Shown: positions 17,600-25,882 of the stretch, one piece after another
Layout: every line of letters begins with the position of its first letter
Position numbering within the stretch: position 1 is the stretch's first letter
Assembly (NCBI RefSeq): GCF_005938675.2
Contig: NZ_VCCH02000032.1
Coordinates: 1-64,000, forward strand
Direction of reading: 5' to 3'
Length of the DNA stretch: 64,000 nt
Source of the DNA: Mycobacterium sp. KBS0706
Lineage (GTDB): Bacteria; Pseudomonadota; Alphaproteobacteria; DSM-16000; Inquilinaceae
Translations under genes and position numbers: made by a program
Notes under the pieces: generated by a model
The model's database searches: none
What the model was told of the DNA's origin: nothing
What the model saw: only the letters and a program-made list of their open reading frames with translations

Positions 17600-19969
17600 C
17601 TACGCCCGCGGCCGCGTCTTCTGCGGATCGTAATGCGACAGCGGCACGATGACGGCCGGCAGGCGCTTCTGGTGGCCGTCGAGCTTGCCGATCTCGACCG
17701 CGGTGCCGACCGCGGCATGGGTCACGTCGATCCGCGCCAGGGCGATGGTCTTGCCCAGGATCGGCGAGCGTGTGGCGCTGGTCACCACGCCGATCTGCGC
17801 CCGGCCGATATGGATGCAGTCGCCATGGCCGACCGCGTCATTGGCCTGCACGTCCAGCCCGACCAGCCGATGGCGCGGATGCTCCTTGCGCTCGATCAGC
17901 GCCGTACGGCCGATAAAATCGTCGGTCTTCGACTTCAGCGGCACGGTGAAGCCGATGCCGGCCTCGAACGGGTCGGTCTGGTCGGTGAACTCGTGGTTGG
18001 CGAAGACCAGCCCGGCCTCGATGCGCAGCATGTCCAGCGCCTCCAGCCCCATCGGCATCAGGCCGTGCGGCTGCCCGGCCCGCCAGACCGCGTCGAACAC
18101 CGCCACCGCGTCCTTCGGATGGCAGAACACCTCGTAGCCCAGCTCGCCGGTATAGCCGGTGCGCGACACCACCACCGGGGCGCCCTCGAAGCCGCCGATG
18201 CGGCCGACGCTGAAGCGGAACCATTCCAGCTCGGCGATCGTCGGCTGGCGCGGCGCGGTCCAGACGATGTCCTTGAGGATGTCGCGGCTGGCCGGCCCCT
18301 GCACGGCGATGTTGTGCAGCTGGTCGGTCGAGGAGCGGACCCAGGCCTTGAAGCCCTTCGCCTCGGCCTGCTGCCGCAGCCACAGGCCGCTGGCGTCGTC
18401 GCCGCCGATCCAGCGGAAGTTGCGGTCGCCCAGCCGGAACAGCGTGCCGTCGTCGATCATGCCGCCATGCTCGTAGCACATCGCGGAATAGACCACCTGG
18501 CCGGTCGACAGCCGGCGCACGTCGCGGGTCAGGCAATATTGCAGCAGGTCCTCGGCGTCGGGGCCTGTCACCTCGAACTTGCGCAGCGGCGACAGGTCGA
18601 TCACCGCGGCCTTCTCGCGGCAGGCCCAGTATTCCGCCACCGGCCCCTCGCCGGCGAAGCGGTTCGGCAGCCAGTAGCCGCGATACTCCGCATAGTCCCG
18701 CGTCAGCGCGGAGAAGCGGGGATGAAAGGCGGTCTCGCGCGTCAGTTCGGGATCGGCGTCGGGCGTCATGCGAATGGCCACCGCTCGTGTGAAGGTCTCT
18801 CGGCCGGAAAAGGTGCGGACATGGATGTCGGTCGGGTCCCAGCCATTCGCCGCGTCGATGTCGTCCGGGCAGGACGAGGAGACGCAGACCAGATCCGTCA
18901 GCGCCCGCATCAGCACATAGTCGCCCGGCCGCGACCATGGCTCGTCGAGATACAGCTGGTTATTGTGGTCGATATTGGTGTTGTAGAAGTAGTTCAGCGC
19001 CTCCCAGCCCTTCCGGGCTGCAATGCCATAGGGGGCCAGGGCGGCGTTGAAGTTGTCGGTGCAGTTCACATGCCCCGGATAGCCCATGTCGTCGTAGTAG
19101 CGGGAGTTGCAGGCGGTGGCGAAGGCGTCGTGCCGGCCGACCGTGTCCTGGACGATCTCCACCAGCGGCTCGAAATCCCGGTCGAAGGCTTTCGACGGCA
19201 GGCCCGGCAGCGGATAGCTGCGGCCGAGCAGCGTGCGGGTGACGGTTGAATCCAGGGCGAGGTCGAGGCCCTTGTCGACCTTGCGGGCCGAGAAGGCCTG
19301 GAAGTCGGTGCATTGCCGGCCGAAGACGTCGATCACCTGGATGAACTCGCCGGCCCGGACGAGATAGGCGGAGGCCGTCCCGGCCCGGATCCGGATGTCC
19401 TCGATCGGGTCGGCCAGCGGCTCGGGCAGGGCCGCGGCATAGTCACGGACCGGGCGGGCGCGCCGGACCCGGATCTCGACCGGCGTCGCCGTGTCCTGGT
19501 CCTGCGGCAGCATGGCGACGGCCGGCACCGCCGCGATCAGCAGGCCGGCTCCGGCGATGGTGAGCTCCGCCTGCTCGCCCGGCCTGGAGCCTGCTCCGAA
19601 GATGCGGGCGGCGCCGGCGGCCGCGAGATCGGCGCCGCGCCGCGCCAGGGCGGCCCGGGTGCGCGCCGCGCCTTCCCCTCCGGCGGCGAGGCTGGCCAAC
19701 AGGCCTTCGGCGGGTCCGGTGAAGGGGATGCCGAGGCCGGCGGCGAGAAAGCGCCCGCTTTCGTCCAGGAACGACAGCTCGCAGGCCTGGCCGCCCTCGG
19801 TGTCCGTCACCGTCACCCGGTCGCCGGCCTCGACCCGGATCACCAGCGAGCCGCCGCCGCGGATGCGATAGCGCTCGGTCCCCGGCGGCAGCGCCCGGAT
19901 GCCGGGAGTCAGGACCAGGCTGGGAGAGGCGGGGCGCACGCCGGCCGTCATCGGACCGAGATCTCGCAT
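17600..19969 (-). CDS. tdm: Trimethylamine N-oxide demethylase
   Basis: A 789-residue protein with the Tdm architecture. The N-terminal DUF1989-type metal-binding region spans about residues 1-380 and is followed by a GcvT-like tetrahydrofolate-binding half. Tdm converts TMAO to dimethylamine and formaldehyde, and the folate domain can trap the formaldehyde. Three cysteines suited to zinc (GRQCTDFQAF, FATACNSRYY, GHVNCTDNFN) lie in the DUF1989 part. The C-terminal half has SRTGYTGELGYEVF. The ATG at 19969 has GAGG five bases before it; a GTG at 20002 has none. The DUF1989-GcvT fusion next to tmm and dmm makes this call secure. Confidence 0.93.
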   Translation of the reverse strand: MRDLGPMTAGVRPASPSLVLTPGIRALPPGTERYRIRGGGSLVIRVEAGDRVTVTDTEGGQACELSFLDESGRFLAAGLGIPFTGPAEGLLASLAAGGEGAARTRAALARRGADLAAAGAARIFGAGSRPGEQAELTIAGAGLLIAAVPAVAMLPQDQDTATPVEIRVRRARPVRDYAAALPEPLADPIEDIRIRAGTASAYLVRAGEFIQVIDVFGRQCTDFQAFSARKVDKGLDLALDSTVTRTLLGRSYPLPGLPSKAFDRDFEPLVEIVQDTVGRHDAFATACNSRYYDDMGYPGHVNCTDNFNAALAPYGIAARKGWEALNYFYNTNIDHNNQLYLDEPWSRPGDYVLMRALTDLVCVSSSCPDDIDAANGWDPTDIHVRTFSGRETFTRAVAIRMTPDADPELTRETAFHPRFSALTRDYAEYRGYWLPNRFAGEGPVAEYWACREKAAVIDLSPLRKFEVTGPDAEDLLQYCLTRDVRRLSTGQVVYSAMCYEHGGMIDDGTLFRLGDRNFRWIGGDDASGLWLRQQAEAKGFKAWVRSSTDQLHNIAVQGPASRDILKDIVWTAPRQPTIAELEWFRFSVGRIGGFEGAPVVVSRTGYTGELGYEVFCHPKDAVAVFDAVWRAGQPHGLMPMGLEALDMLRIEAGLVFANHEFTDQTDPFEAGIGFTVPLKSKTDDFIGRTALIERKEHPRHRLVGLDVQANDAVGHGDCIHIGRAQIGVVTSATRSPILGKTIALARIDVTHAAVGTAVEIGKLDGHQKRLPAVIVPLSHYDPQKTRPRA

Positions 19970-20209
19970 GGGACCCTCGCGGGAGATGGCGCGGTCGAGC
20001 ACGCATCGAAGGTTACAAAATGCGGGGGCAAAGTAAAGTTATATTGACCAAGGGGAAAAGTTCTTCACTATGCATAAAGGCCTTGGAGGAGGGTCCGCAG
20101 GGGGAGCGCGGATCACCAAGACACCGGCGCAGGCGGGTCGCGCCGAGGGAGGCACATCCAGGAAGACGTCCGAAGAAGCGTCCTGGACAAAGACAGGGGA
20201 GCATCACCA
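19970..20209. promoter_or_regulatory. Divergent promoter region between tdm and the APC permease
   Basis: A 240-base gap between two divergent genes. The stretch 20015-20080 is markedly AT-richer than its surroundings and should hold the promoters in at least one direction. GGGGAGCATCACCA immediately precedes the permease ATG. I could not pick out convincing -35/-10 pairs or a clear palindrome. Confidence 0.4.
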
Positions 20210-21994
20210 ATGGCAGATGTGTTGGACGGTGCGATCTCGACCGGCACCGAAGGCAAGTTGATCCGCGCCCTGGACTGGAAGGGCGCGTTCTGGGTGGCCG
20301 CGGGCGTGCCGCCGCTCGTTCTCTTTTCCATCGGCGGCATCGCAGGCACGACGGGCAAGCTGGCCTTCGTCGTCTGGATCATCTCGATGGTCATGGGCTT
20401 CCTGCAATCCTTCACCTATGCGGAAGTCGCCGGCATGTTCGGCAACAAGTCCGGCGGCGCCTCGGTCTATGGCGCGACCGCCTGGCTGCGCTATTCGAAG
20501 TTCATCGCGCCGCTGTCGGTGTGGTGCAACTGGTTCGCCTGGTCGCCGGTGCTGTCGTTGGGCTGCGCCATCGCCGCCGGCTACATCCTCAACGCCTTCT
20601 TCCCGATCCCCGGCGCCGACTCTCAGCCGGTGCTGGACTGGATCGCCGCCCACGCGGCCTCGGTCACGGCCGACAGCCCGCGCGTCGCCGAATGGCTGGC
20701 GGCGCATGCCGGGTCGACGCCCGACGACGCCGTCAAGGCGCTGCTCGGCGCCGACGGCGTCGCCGCCCTGACGCCCGCGATCCGCACCTGGTCGCTGGCC
20801 AGCTTCGGCATCCCCTACCTGGCCACCGCCAACATCAACGCGACCTTCTTCATCGGCGCGATCCTGATGCTGATCATCTTCGGTATCCAGCATCGCGGCA
20901 TCGCGCAGACCGCCAGCGTCCAGAAATGGCTCGCCATCATCGTGCTGGTGCCGCTGCTGCTGATCGGCCTCTACCCGATTTTCAGCGGCCAGATCCAATG
21001 GGCGAACGTGACCGGCCTGGTGCCGCCATCCGCGGCCTATTCCGCCGTGGAGGGCAGCTGGAGCAACGGCGGCTGGACGCTGTTCCTCGGCGGGCTCTAC
21101 ATCGCCGCCTGGTCGACCTACGGCTTCGAGACGGCGGTCTGCTACACCCGCGAGCTCAAGAACCCGAAGACCGACACGTTCAAGGCGATCTTCTATTCGG
21201 GCCTGGCCTGCTGCCTGTTCTTCTTCCTGATCCCCTTCACCTTCCAGGGCGTGCTCGGCCATGAAGGCATGCTGGCGACCGGGGTGGTCGACGGCACCGG
21301 CGTCGCCGAGGTGCTGGGCGGGCTGATCAGCGCCGGCCCGATCATCACCCAGATCCTGGTCGCGCTGATGATCCTGGCGCTGTTCCTGGCGATCATGACC
21401 GCCATGGCCGGCTCGTCGCGCACGCTGTACCAGGGGTCCAAGGACGGCTGGCTGCCGAAATATCTCGAGCATGTGAACGAGAAGGGCGCCCCGACCCGGG
21501 CGATGTGGACGGACTTCACCTTCAACCTGATCCTGCTGGCGATCGCGTCCGATGTCGGCGGCTACTTCTTCGTCCTGGCGGTGTCGAATGTCGGCTACAT
21601 CGTCTTCAACTTCCTGAACCTGAACTCCGGCTGGATCCATCGGGTCGATTCCGGGCACATCGCGCGGCCGTGGAAGGCCCCGACCTGGCTGATCGGGCTG
21701 AACACAGTGCTGGCCTTCGTCAACGCGCTGTTCCTCGGCGCCGGCGCCAAGGTCTGGGGTTATGAGAACGCGCTGTGGGTCGGCTTCGCCTTCGCCGCCC
21801 TGATCCTGCCGGTGTTCGCCTTCCGCCACTATGTGCGCGACGGCGGCAAGTTCCCCGCCGGCGCGATGGAGGATCTCGGCCTGATCGGCCAGGATCTCGG
21901 GGTCAGGAAGGCCGGGATGCTGCCCTACCTGACATTGGCAGCAGGGTTGGCGATCGTGCTCATCGCCAACTGGGCGTTCCAGCTGCCGGCGTAA
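20210..21994 (+). CDS. APC-family amino acid/amine permease
   Basis: A 594-residue protein with about 12 membrane helices and the APC core. Helix 1 has the broken SIGGIAGTTG, with TYAEVAGMFGNKSGGASVYG and a helix-6-like STYGFETAVCYTRELKNPK later. An extramembrane loop near residues 140-200 is longer than usual. It is divergent from tdm, sharing its promoter region, so uptake of a methylated amine or related quaternary amine is the best guess. Substrate cannot be read from sequence. APC importers for TMA or DMA have few characterised examples; known TMAO uptake is by ABC systems, which are absent here. Confidence 0.85.
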   Translation: MADVLDGAISTGTEGKLIRALDWKGAFWVAAGVPPLVLFSIGGIAGTTGKLAFVVWIISMVMGFLQSFTYAEVAGMFGNKSGGASVYGATAWLRYSKFIAPLSVWCNWFAWSPVLSLGCAIAAGYILNAFFPIPGADSQPVLDWIAAHAASVTADSPRVAEWLAAHAGSTPDDAVKALLGADGVAALTPAIRTWSLASFGIPYLATANINATFFIGAILMLIIFGIQHRGIAQTASVQKWLAIIVLVPLLLIGLYPIFSGQIQWANVTGLVPPSAAYSAVEGSWSNGGWTLFLGGLYIAAWSTYGFETAVCYTRELKNPKTDTFKAIFYSGLACCLFFFLIPFTFQGVLGHEGMLATGVVDGTGVAEVLGGLISAGPIITQILVALMILALFLAIMTAMAGSSRTLYQGSKDGWLPKYLEHVNEKGAPTRAMWTDFTFNLILLAIASDVGGYFFVLAVSNVGYIVFNFLNLNSGWIHRVDSGHIARPWKAPTWLIGLNTVLAFVNALFLGAGAKVWGYENALWVGFAFAALILPVFAFRHYVRDGGKFPAGAMEDLGLIGQDLGVRKAGMLPYLTLAAGLAIVLIANWAFQLPA

Positions 21995-22012
21995 CGGCCG
22001 GTAGGATCGGAG

Positions 22013-22045
22013 CCTGTGCACCGTGCGAAGAGGCCGGTGCACAGG
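22013..22045. terminator. Hairpin between convergent APC permease and VOC genes
   Basis: The perfect 11-base stem CCTGTGCACCG / CGGTGCACAGG encloses an 11-base loop, between the permease stop (21994) and the stop of the opposing gene (22055). There is no T-run on either side, so it may act as a bidirectional transcription barrier or RNA-end stabiliser. Confidence 0.55.
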
Positions 22046-22054
22046 GCCATCCGC

Positions 22055-22720
22055 CTATGACGGCAACGGCTTGCCGGCCTGCTCGCTGACGATGTACTCG
22101 GCGTACCAGTCCGGCCAGTTGGCGTCGTGCTGCCCGCCGTTCCGCTTCTCGTGTTCGCCATGCGCGGCCGCGGCCCGTCGCAGCGTAGCGGCGAGGTCGG
22201 TGGACGAGGCGAATGTCGTATCCCCCTGGACACGTCCGGGCAGCCGCGCCGTGATCTCCTGCAGGATCCAGACATTGCCGTCCGGATCGCTGAACGAGGC
22301 GAAGGACGCGTAGCTGCGCCGCTCCGGATCCGGGCCGCTGAGGCGGCCGGTCCGGCCGGCCTGGTGGAACACGCCGCCGGCATCGTGGAACACCTCGACC
22401 TCGGCGCCGCGGGCGACCAGGTCGGCGGACGCCGCCTCGATGTCCGACACCACGAGATAGAGCCCCTGGGCCGAGCCGGGCGCGGCCGAGGTGACGCCCT
22501 TGCCGAAGATCACCGAGGCCGGCGAACCGGGCGGCGTGAACTGGAGGACCCGGAAGCCGTCGTCGCGGACGAAATCGGCGTCGAGCCGCCAGCCCAGGCC
22601 GCCATAGAAGCGCTTGGCGCGATCGACGTCGGACACCGGGATGACGGCGATCTCGAGCTTCAGGTCGACCGGCCGCGCGGCCGGGGTCGCCGTTTCGCTG
22701 TGGGTCTGGGTGCTGCTCAT
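22055..22720 (-). CDS. VOC-family (glyoxalase/bleomycin-resistance-like) protein
   Basis: A 221-residue protein. Residues 22-150 form the paired beta-alpha-beta-beta-beta modules of the vicinal oxygen chelate fold (VIPVSDVDRAKRFYGGLGWR, FSDPDGNVWILQEI). The C-terminal 70 residues, rich in Ala and His/Glu, end with a WPDWYAEYIVSEQAG motif that often follows VOC domains in this family. TAGGAG precedes the ATG. The reaction is unknown; related proteins are dioxygenases, epimerases or drug-binding proteins. It lies next to an epoxide-hydrolase-like gene without operon overlap. Confidence 0.82.
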   Translation of the reverse strand: MSSTQTHSETATPAARPVDLKLEIAVIPVSDVDRAKRFYGGLGWRLDADFVRDDGFRVLQFTPPGSPASVIFGKGVTSAAPGSAQGLYLVVSDIEAASADLVARGAEVEVFHDAGGVFHQAGRTGRLSGPDPERRSYASFASFSDPDGNVWILQEITARLPGRVQGDTTFASSTDLAATLRRAAAAHGEHEKRNGGQHDANWPDWYAEYIVSEQAGKPLPS

Positions 22721-22763
22721 GTCGAACTCCTAGGATTGATGGGTCGAGAGGGCGGCGGGCGTG

Positions 22764-24083
22764 TCAGGGCAGCCGGCGCAACGGCCGGAAGGCGGCCCGG
22801 ACCTCGGCGGAGAACAGCGCCGGCTGCTCCCAGGCGGCGAAGTGTCCGCCTTTGTCGACCTCGTGGAAATACGTCAGGTTGGGGTAGGCGCGGCGGGCCC
22901 AGCTCTCCGGGGCCAGGTAGGTCTCGCCCGGGAACACGGTGACCGCCACCGGCAGCGCGATCTCGGCGGTCTTCTCCGCGGCGGCGGAGACGACGCTGCG
23001 GCCGCCGACCTCCCAGTACAGCCGCGCCGCCGAGGTCGCGGTGTTGGTCAGCCAGTAGAGGGTGATGTCGTCCAGCACCTCGTCCGGCGACTTCTCCGGA
23101 TCGCTGCCGTCCCAGGTCCAGGACGAGAAGCCCGGATGACCGAGCAGGAAGGCCGCCAGGCCGGAGGGGGAATCCGCCAGGCCGTAGCCGATGGTCTGCG
23201 GCCGGGTGCCCATGATCGTGGCGTAGGACCGGTTGCCCTTCTTCGCGGCGGCGCTGAGCGCATCGAACGCCGCGCGCTCCTTGTCGGTCAGGCCGACCGG
23301 CGCGGGCCCGCCATCGGCCAGCGCCTTGATGATCTCCGGCGGCACCGTCGCCGGCAGGTTGATGTGGATGCCCAGCAGCCCCGCCGGCGCCAGCCTCGCC
23401 ATGGCGCTGGAGACCGGCGAGCCCCAGTCGCCGCCCTGGGCGACGTAGCGGGTGTAGCCGAGGCGCTGCATCAGCACCGCCCAGGTCCGGGAGATGCGGT
23501 CGGGGCCCCAGCCGGTGTCGGTCGGCCGGCCGGAGAAGCCGTAGCCCGGCATGGACGGGATCACCACGTCGAAGGCGTCTTCGGCGGATCCGCCATGGGC
23601 GGTCGGGTCGGTCAGCGGGCCGATGATCTTGAGCTGCTCGAACACCGATCCCGGCCAGCCATGGGTGATGATCGCCGGCAGGGCGCCCGCATGCTTCGAC
23701 CGGACATGGATGAAGTGGATGTTGAGGCCGTCGATCGTGGTGACGAACTGCGGGAGGGCGTTCAGCATCGCCTCGGCCCGCCGCCAGTCGTAGCCGCTGC
23801 CCCAGTGCTCGACCAGCGGCCGCAGCTTCGCCAGCGGGATGCCTTGCGACGGGTCGGTCTCCTGGTCGGGCCAGCGCGTCGCGGCGACGCGCCGGCGCAG
23901 GTCGGCCAGATCGGCCTCGGGGATGTCGACGCGGAACGGCCGAATGGCGTCGCCCGATGCCGCAGCCCCGGCTGCCGGACGGGCGGGGACCAGGCCGGCT
24001 GCGCCCGCGACGGCGATGCCCATCGCGATGGTGCCCAGGAATCGACGGCGATCGATTATCTGGCCGGTTGCTGCCGTGCGCAT
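22764..24083 (-). CDS. Tat-exported epoxide hydrolase-like alpha/beta hydrolase
   Basis: A 439-residue protein with a twin-arginine signal (DRRRFLGTIAMGIAVAG, cleavage expected after the alanine-rich AAGAAA). It then carries the epoxide-hydrolase N-terminal domain (FRVDIPEADLADLRRRVAATRW). The alpha/beta hydrolase core has the oxyanion motif HGWPGS, a nucleophile aspartate in GGDWGS and the catalytic histidine in KGGHFAAWE. Tat export of this EHN-type hydrolase suggests a periplasmic role on an epoxide or juvenile-hormone-like ester. The ATG at 24083 has AGGAG seven bases before it; GTG at 24089 is the alternative. Substrate is unknown. Confidence 0.87.
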   Translation of the reverse strand: MRTAATGQIIDRRRFLGTIAMGIAVAGAAGLVPARPAAGAAASGDAIRPFRVDIPEADLADLRRRVAATRWPDQETDPSQGIPLAKLRPLVEHWGSGYDWRRAEAMLNALPQFVTTIDGLNIHFIHVRSKHAGALPAIITHGWPGSVFEQLKIIGPLTDPTAHGGSAEDAFDVVIPSMPGYGFSGRPTDTGWGPDRISRTWAVLMQRLGYTRYVAQGGDWGSPVSSAMARLAPAGLLGIHINLPATVPPEIIKALADGGPAPVGLTDKERAAFDALSAAAKKGNRSYATIMGTRPQTIGYGLADSPSGLAAFLLGHPGFSSWTWDGSDPEKSPDEVLDDITLYWLTNTATSAARLYWEVGGRSVVSAAAEKTAEIALPVAVTVFPGETYLAPESWARRAYPNLTYFHEVDKGGHFAAWEQPALFSAEVRAAFRPLRRLP

Positions 24084-24290
24084 CGACACTCTCCTGCGTC
24101 AGCGGTGGAACGACGATTGGCTGACACGGAATATGCGCCGCGGCGGGACAATAGACCCGTTAGCTGCCGTGAGGCGCCGTTGGCTCTTGTCAGCCGGCGC
24201 GGGGTGAATGGGTAGGCCGGATCAAATGGCGGCGTTCTGAAAAGGTCTCGCACGCGGCGCAGAGCAATTCTGAGATGACACGCCGGTTCA

Positions 24291-24395
24291 TTTTCGTCAT
24301 GGCGAGGCGCGCAGCGCCGTGGCCATCCAGGGGGCCGGCGCAAGCGGCTCTGGATGGCCACGCCCCTACGGGGCTCGCCATGACGAATCAATATT
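24291..24395 (+). repeat. Palindromic intergenic repeat, family 1, copy B
   Basis: About 105 bases with outer arms CGTCATGGCGAG / CTCGCCATGACG, inner arms TGGCCATCCAG / CTGGATGGCCA, and TCAATATT at the right edge. It is inverted relative to copy A and in the same orientation as copy C. It occupies the gap between the promoter side of the epoxide-hydrolase gene and the end of the membrane-protein operon. The rest of 24084-24409 shows no gene. Confidence 0.85.
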
Positions 24396-24409
24396 CCGGG
24401 CCGGTTGTA

Positions 24410-24490
24410 TCAGGCGGCGTCCTTCGCCGGCGCGTCCACCTCGTGCACGGCGCGAAGGCCGATCTGCGCGATGGTCAGGCGCGGGGTCAT
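24410..24490 (-). CDS. 26-residue reading frame coupled to the upstream gene; possible gene remnant
   Basis: The frame MTPRLTIAQIGLRAVHEVDA (26 residues in all) begins at an ATG that overlaps the upstream stop as ATGA. The first ten residues resemble the start of carboxymuconolactone-decarboxylase-like proteins (MTPRL..AQIAPEA), but the match stops there. The frame ends shortly before repeat copy B. It may be a truncated gene or a chance frame. Confidence 0.3.
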   Translation of the reverse strand: MTPRLTIAQIGLRAVHEVDAPAKDAA

Positions 24491-24915
24491 CTGTAGCTCT
24501 CCCTGAGGACAAGGCTGGTCGAACGGGCGTCGCGGATCGCCCAGAGGGTCAGGAGCACCCCGAGAGCCGCCGGGAGCGTGACGGCCGGAAAGTCGCGGAT
24601 CAGCACCGACGGCCCGCAGATGCCGACGGCGACCTCCCAGTAGTGGAACAGGGCATGGCCGCCGAGCCATAGGGTAGGCGCTGCCCAGGAGATGACGCGG
24701 TACCGCGGCTCCATGACGCCGACCAGGTAGGCGGTGCCGACGAACAGGAAGATCAGGCCGATATCGCGGATGAAGTGCTGGTTGAACGGGCCGGTGTCGG
24801 TCACGCCGGGCACCGCGAAGTACCAGGCGTCCGGCGACACCAGCATGAACACGCCGTTCGCCAGGGCCAGGAACCCCATCAGCAGGGCCACGCCGATGCA
24901 GAGAGTCTTCAGCAT
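24487..24915 (-). CDS. Small four-helix membrane protein of unknown function
   Basis: A 142-residue protein with about four hydrophobic helices (LCIGVALLMGFLALANGVFML, IGLIFLFVGTAYLVGVM, the region after YRVISWAAPTLWLGGHALFHY, and TLPAALGVLLTLWAI). Similar small inner-membrane proteins are annotated only as hypothetical. The start is ATG 24915 with AGGA eight bases upstream. It follows the SDR/NmrA-like gene by 33 bases, so the two are probably co-transcribed. I do not recognise a function. Confidence 0.7.
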   Translation of the reverse strand: MLKTLCIGVALLMGFLALANGVFMLVSPDAWYFAVPGVTDTGPFNQHFIRDIGLIFLFVGTAYLVGVMEPRYRVISWAAPTLWLGGHALFHYWEVAVGICGPSVLIRDFPAVTLPAALGVLLTLWAIRDARSTSLVLRESYR

Positions 24916-24948
24916 CACTCAGTCCTTTCTTGCTGTCGGTGCCGCCGG

Positions 24949-25710
24949 CTACTTCTTCGGCGGCGGGGGAACGTTGGCCAGCCACCAGTCGATGCTGGTG
25001 GCGCCGAGGCGGGCGTCCGGGCCGGGCATCAGCGACCGGTCGTCCACCTTGATGCCGTAATACGACGCCGCCGGATCCGTGATCACCTGGCGCGGATCCT
25101 TGTCGAAGGCCAGGACCTTAGCGATCATGTCGTCGAGATGGACCGGGACGGGCCCGCCGACTTCCCGCATCCCGTTCACTGGCGCGGCCAGCGCCGCCTC
25201 GGCGACCGCGGCCGCGACGTCCTGCGCCGCCATCGGCTGGAACAGCGTGTGCGGCAGGCGCACGGCGCCATCCGCCATGGAAATATCCGCGATGGTGCGG
25301 ATGAACTCGAAGAACTGGGTGGCGCGAACCAGGGTGTAGGGGATCGGCGACGCCTTGATCAGGCTTTCCTGCGCCAGCTTGGCGCGGAAATAGCCGCTGT
25401 CCTGCAGCCGCTCGGTGCCGACGACCGACAGCGCGACATGGTGCCGGACGCCGGCCTTCACCTCCGCCGCGGTGATGTTGCGGCCGGCGGTCTGGAAGAA
25501 CTCCATCGCCGGCCCGGCCTCGAAGGACGGGGCGTTGGCGAGGTCGACGACGACATCGGCGCCCCTCAGCGCCTCGTCCAGTCCCTTGCCGGTGACGGTG
25601 TCGACACCGGTGCTCGGCGCGGCGGCGAGGGCCTGGTGGCCCTTCTGGGTCACCTTGGCGACGACCTTCGAACCGATCAGGCCGGTCCCGCCTATGACGA
25701 CGATCTTCAT
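24949..25710 (-). CDS. NmrA-like SDR (NAD(P)-binding) protein
   Basis: A 253-residue atypical short-chain dehydrogenase. The nucleotide-binding GGTGLIGSKV lies at residues 7-16, with an NmrA-like order of VVDLANAPSFE, SVVGTERLQDSGYFRAKLAQE and RATQFFEFI. The classical YxxxK is replaced by YFRAK, so it could be a sensor or quinone/NAD-binding oxidoreductase. The start at 25710 has AGGTGA before it, while the open frame extends to 25824. It is downstream of the histidine kinase on the same strand with a 170-base gap. The substrate is unknown. Confidence 0.85.
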   Translation of the reverse strand: MKIVVIGGTGLIGSKVVAKVTQKGHQALAAAPSTGVDTVTGKGLDEALRGADVVVDLANAPSFEAGPAMEFFQTAGRNITAAEVKAGVRHHVALSVVGTERLQDSGYFRAKLAQESLIKASPIPYTLVRATQFFEFIRTIADISMADGAVRLPHTLFQPMAAQDVAAAVAEAALAAPVNGMREVGGPVPVHLDDMIAKVLAFDKDPRQVITDPAASYYGIKVDDRSLMPGPDARLGATSIDWWLANVPPPPKK

Positions 25711-25882
25711 GGCTTCACCTCGCGCGAAAGGGGCACCGGGCGTCGTCTCGGTCGAGGGCCTCCCCCTTCGCCGCACGACCAGTGCCTGGAAACCAGGATC
25801 GTGGATTTCACGTCCCTCCTCCATTGTGCCGACCGGTAGTCCGGCACACCGAAGGATGGGTCATCCTGTCCCTGGGGACAGG

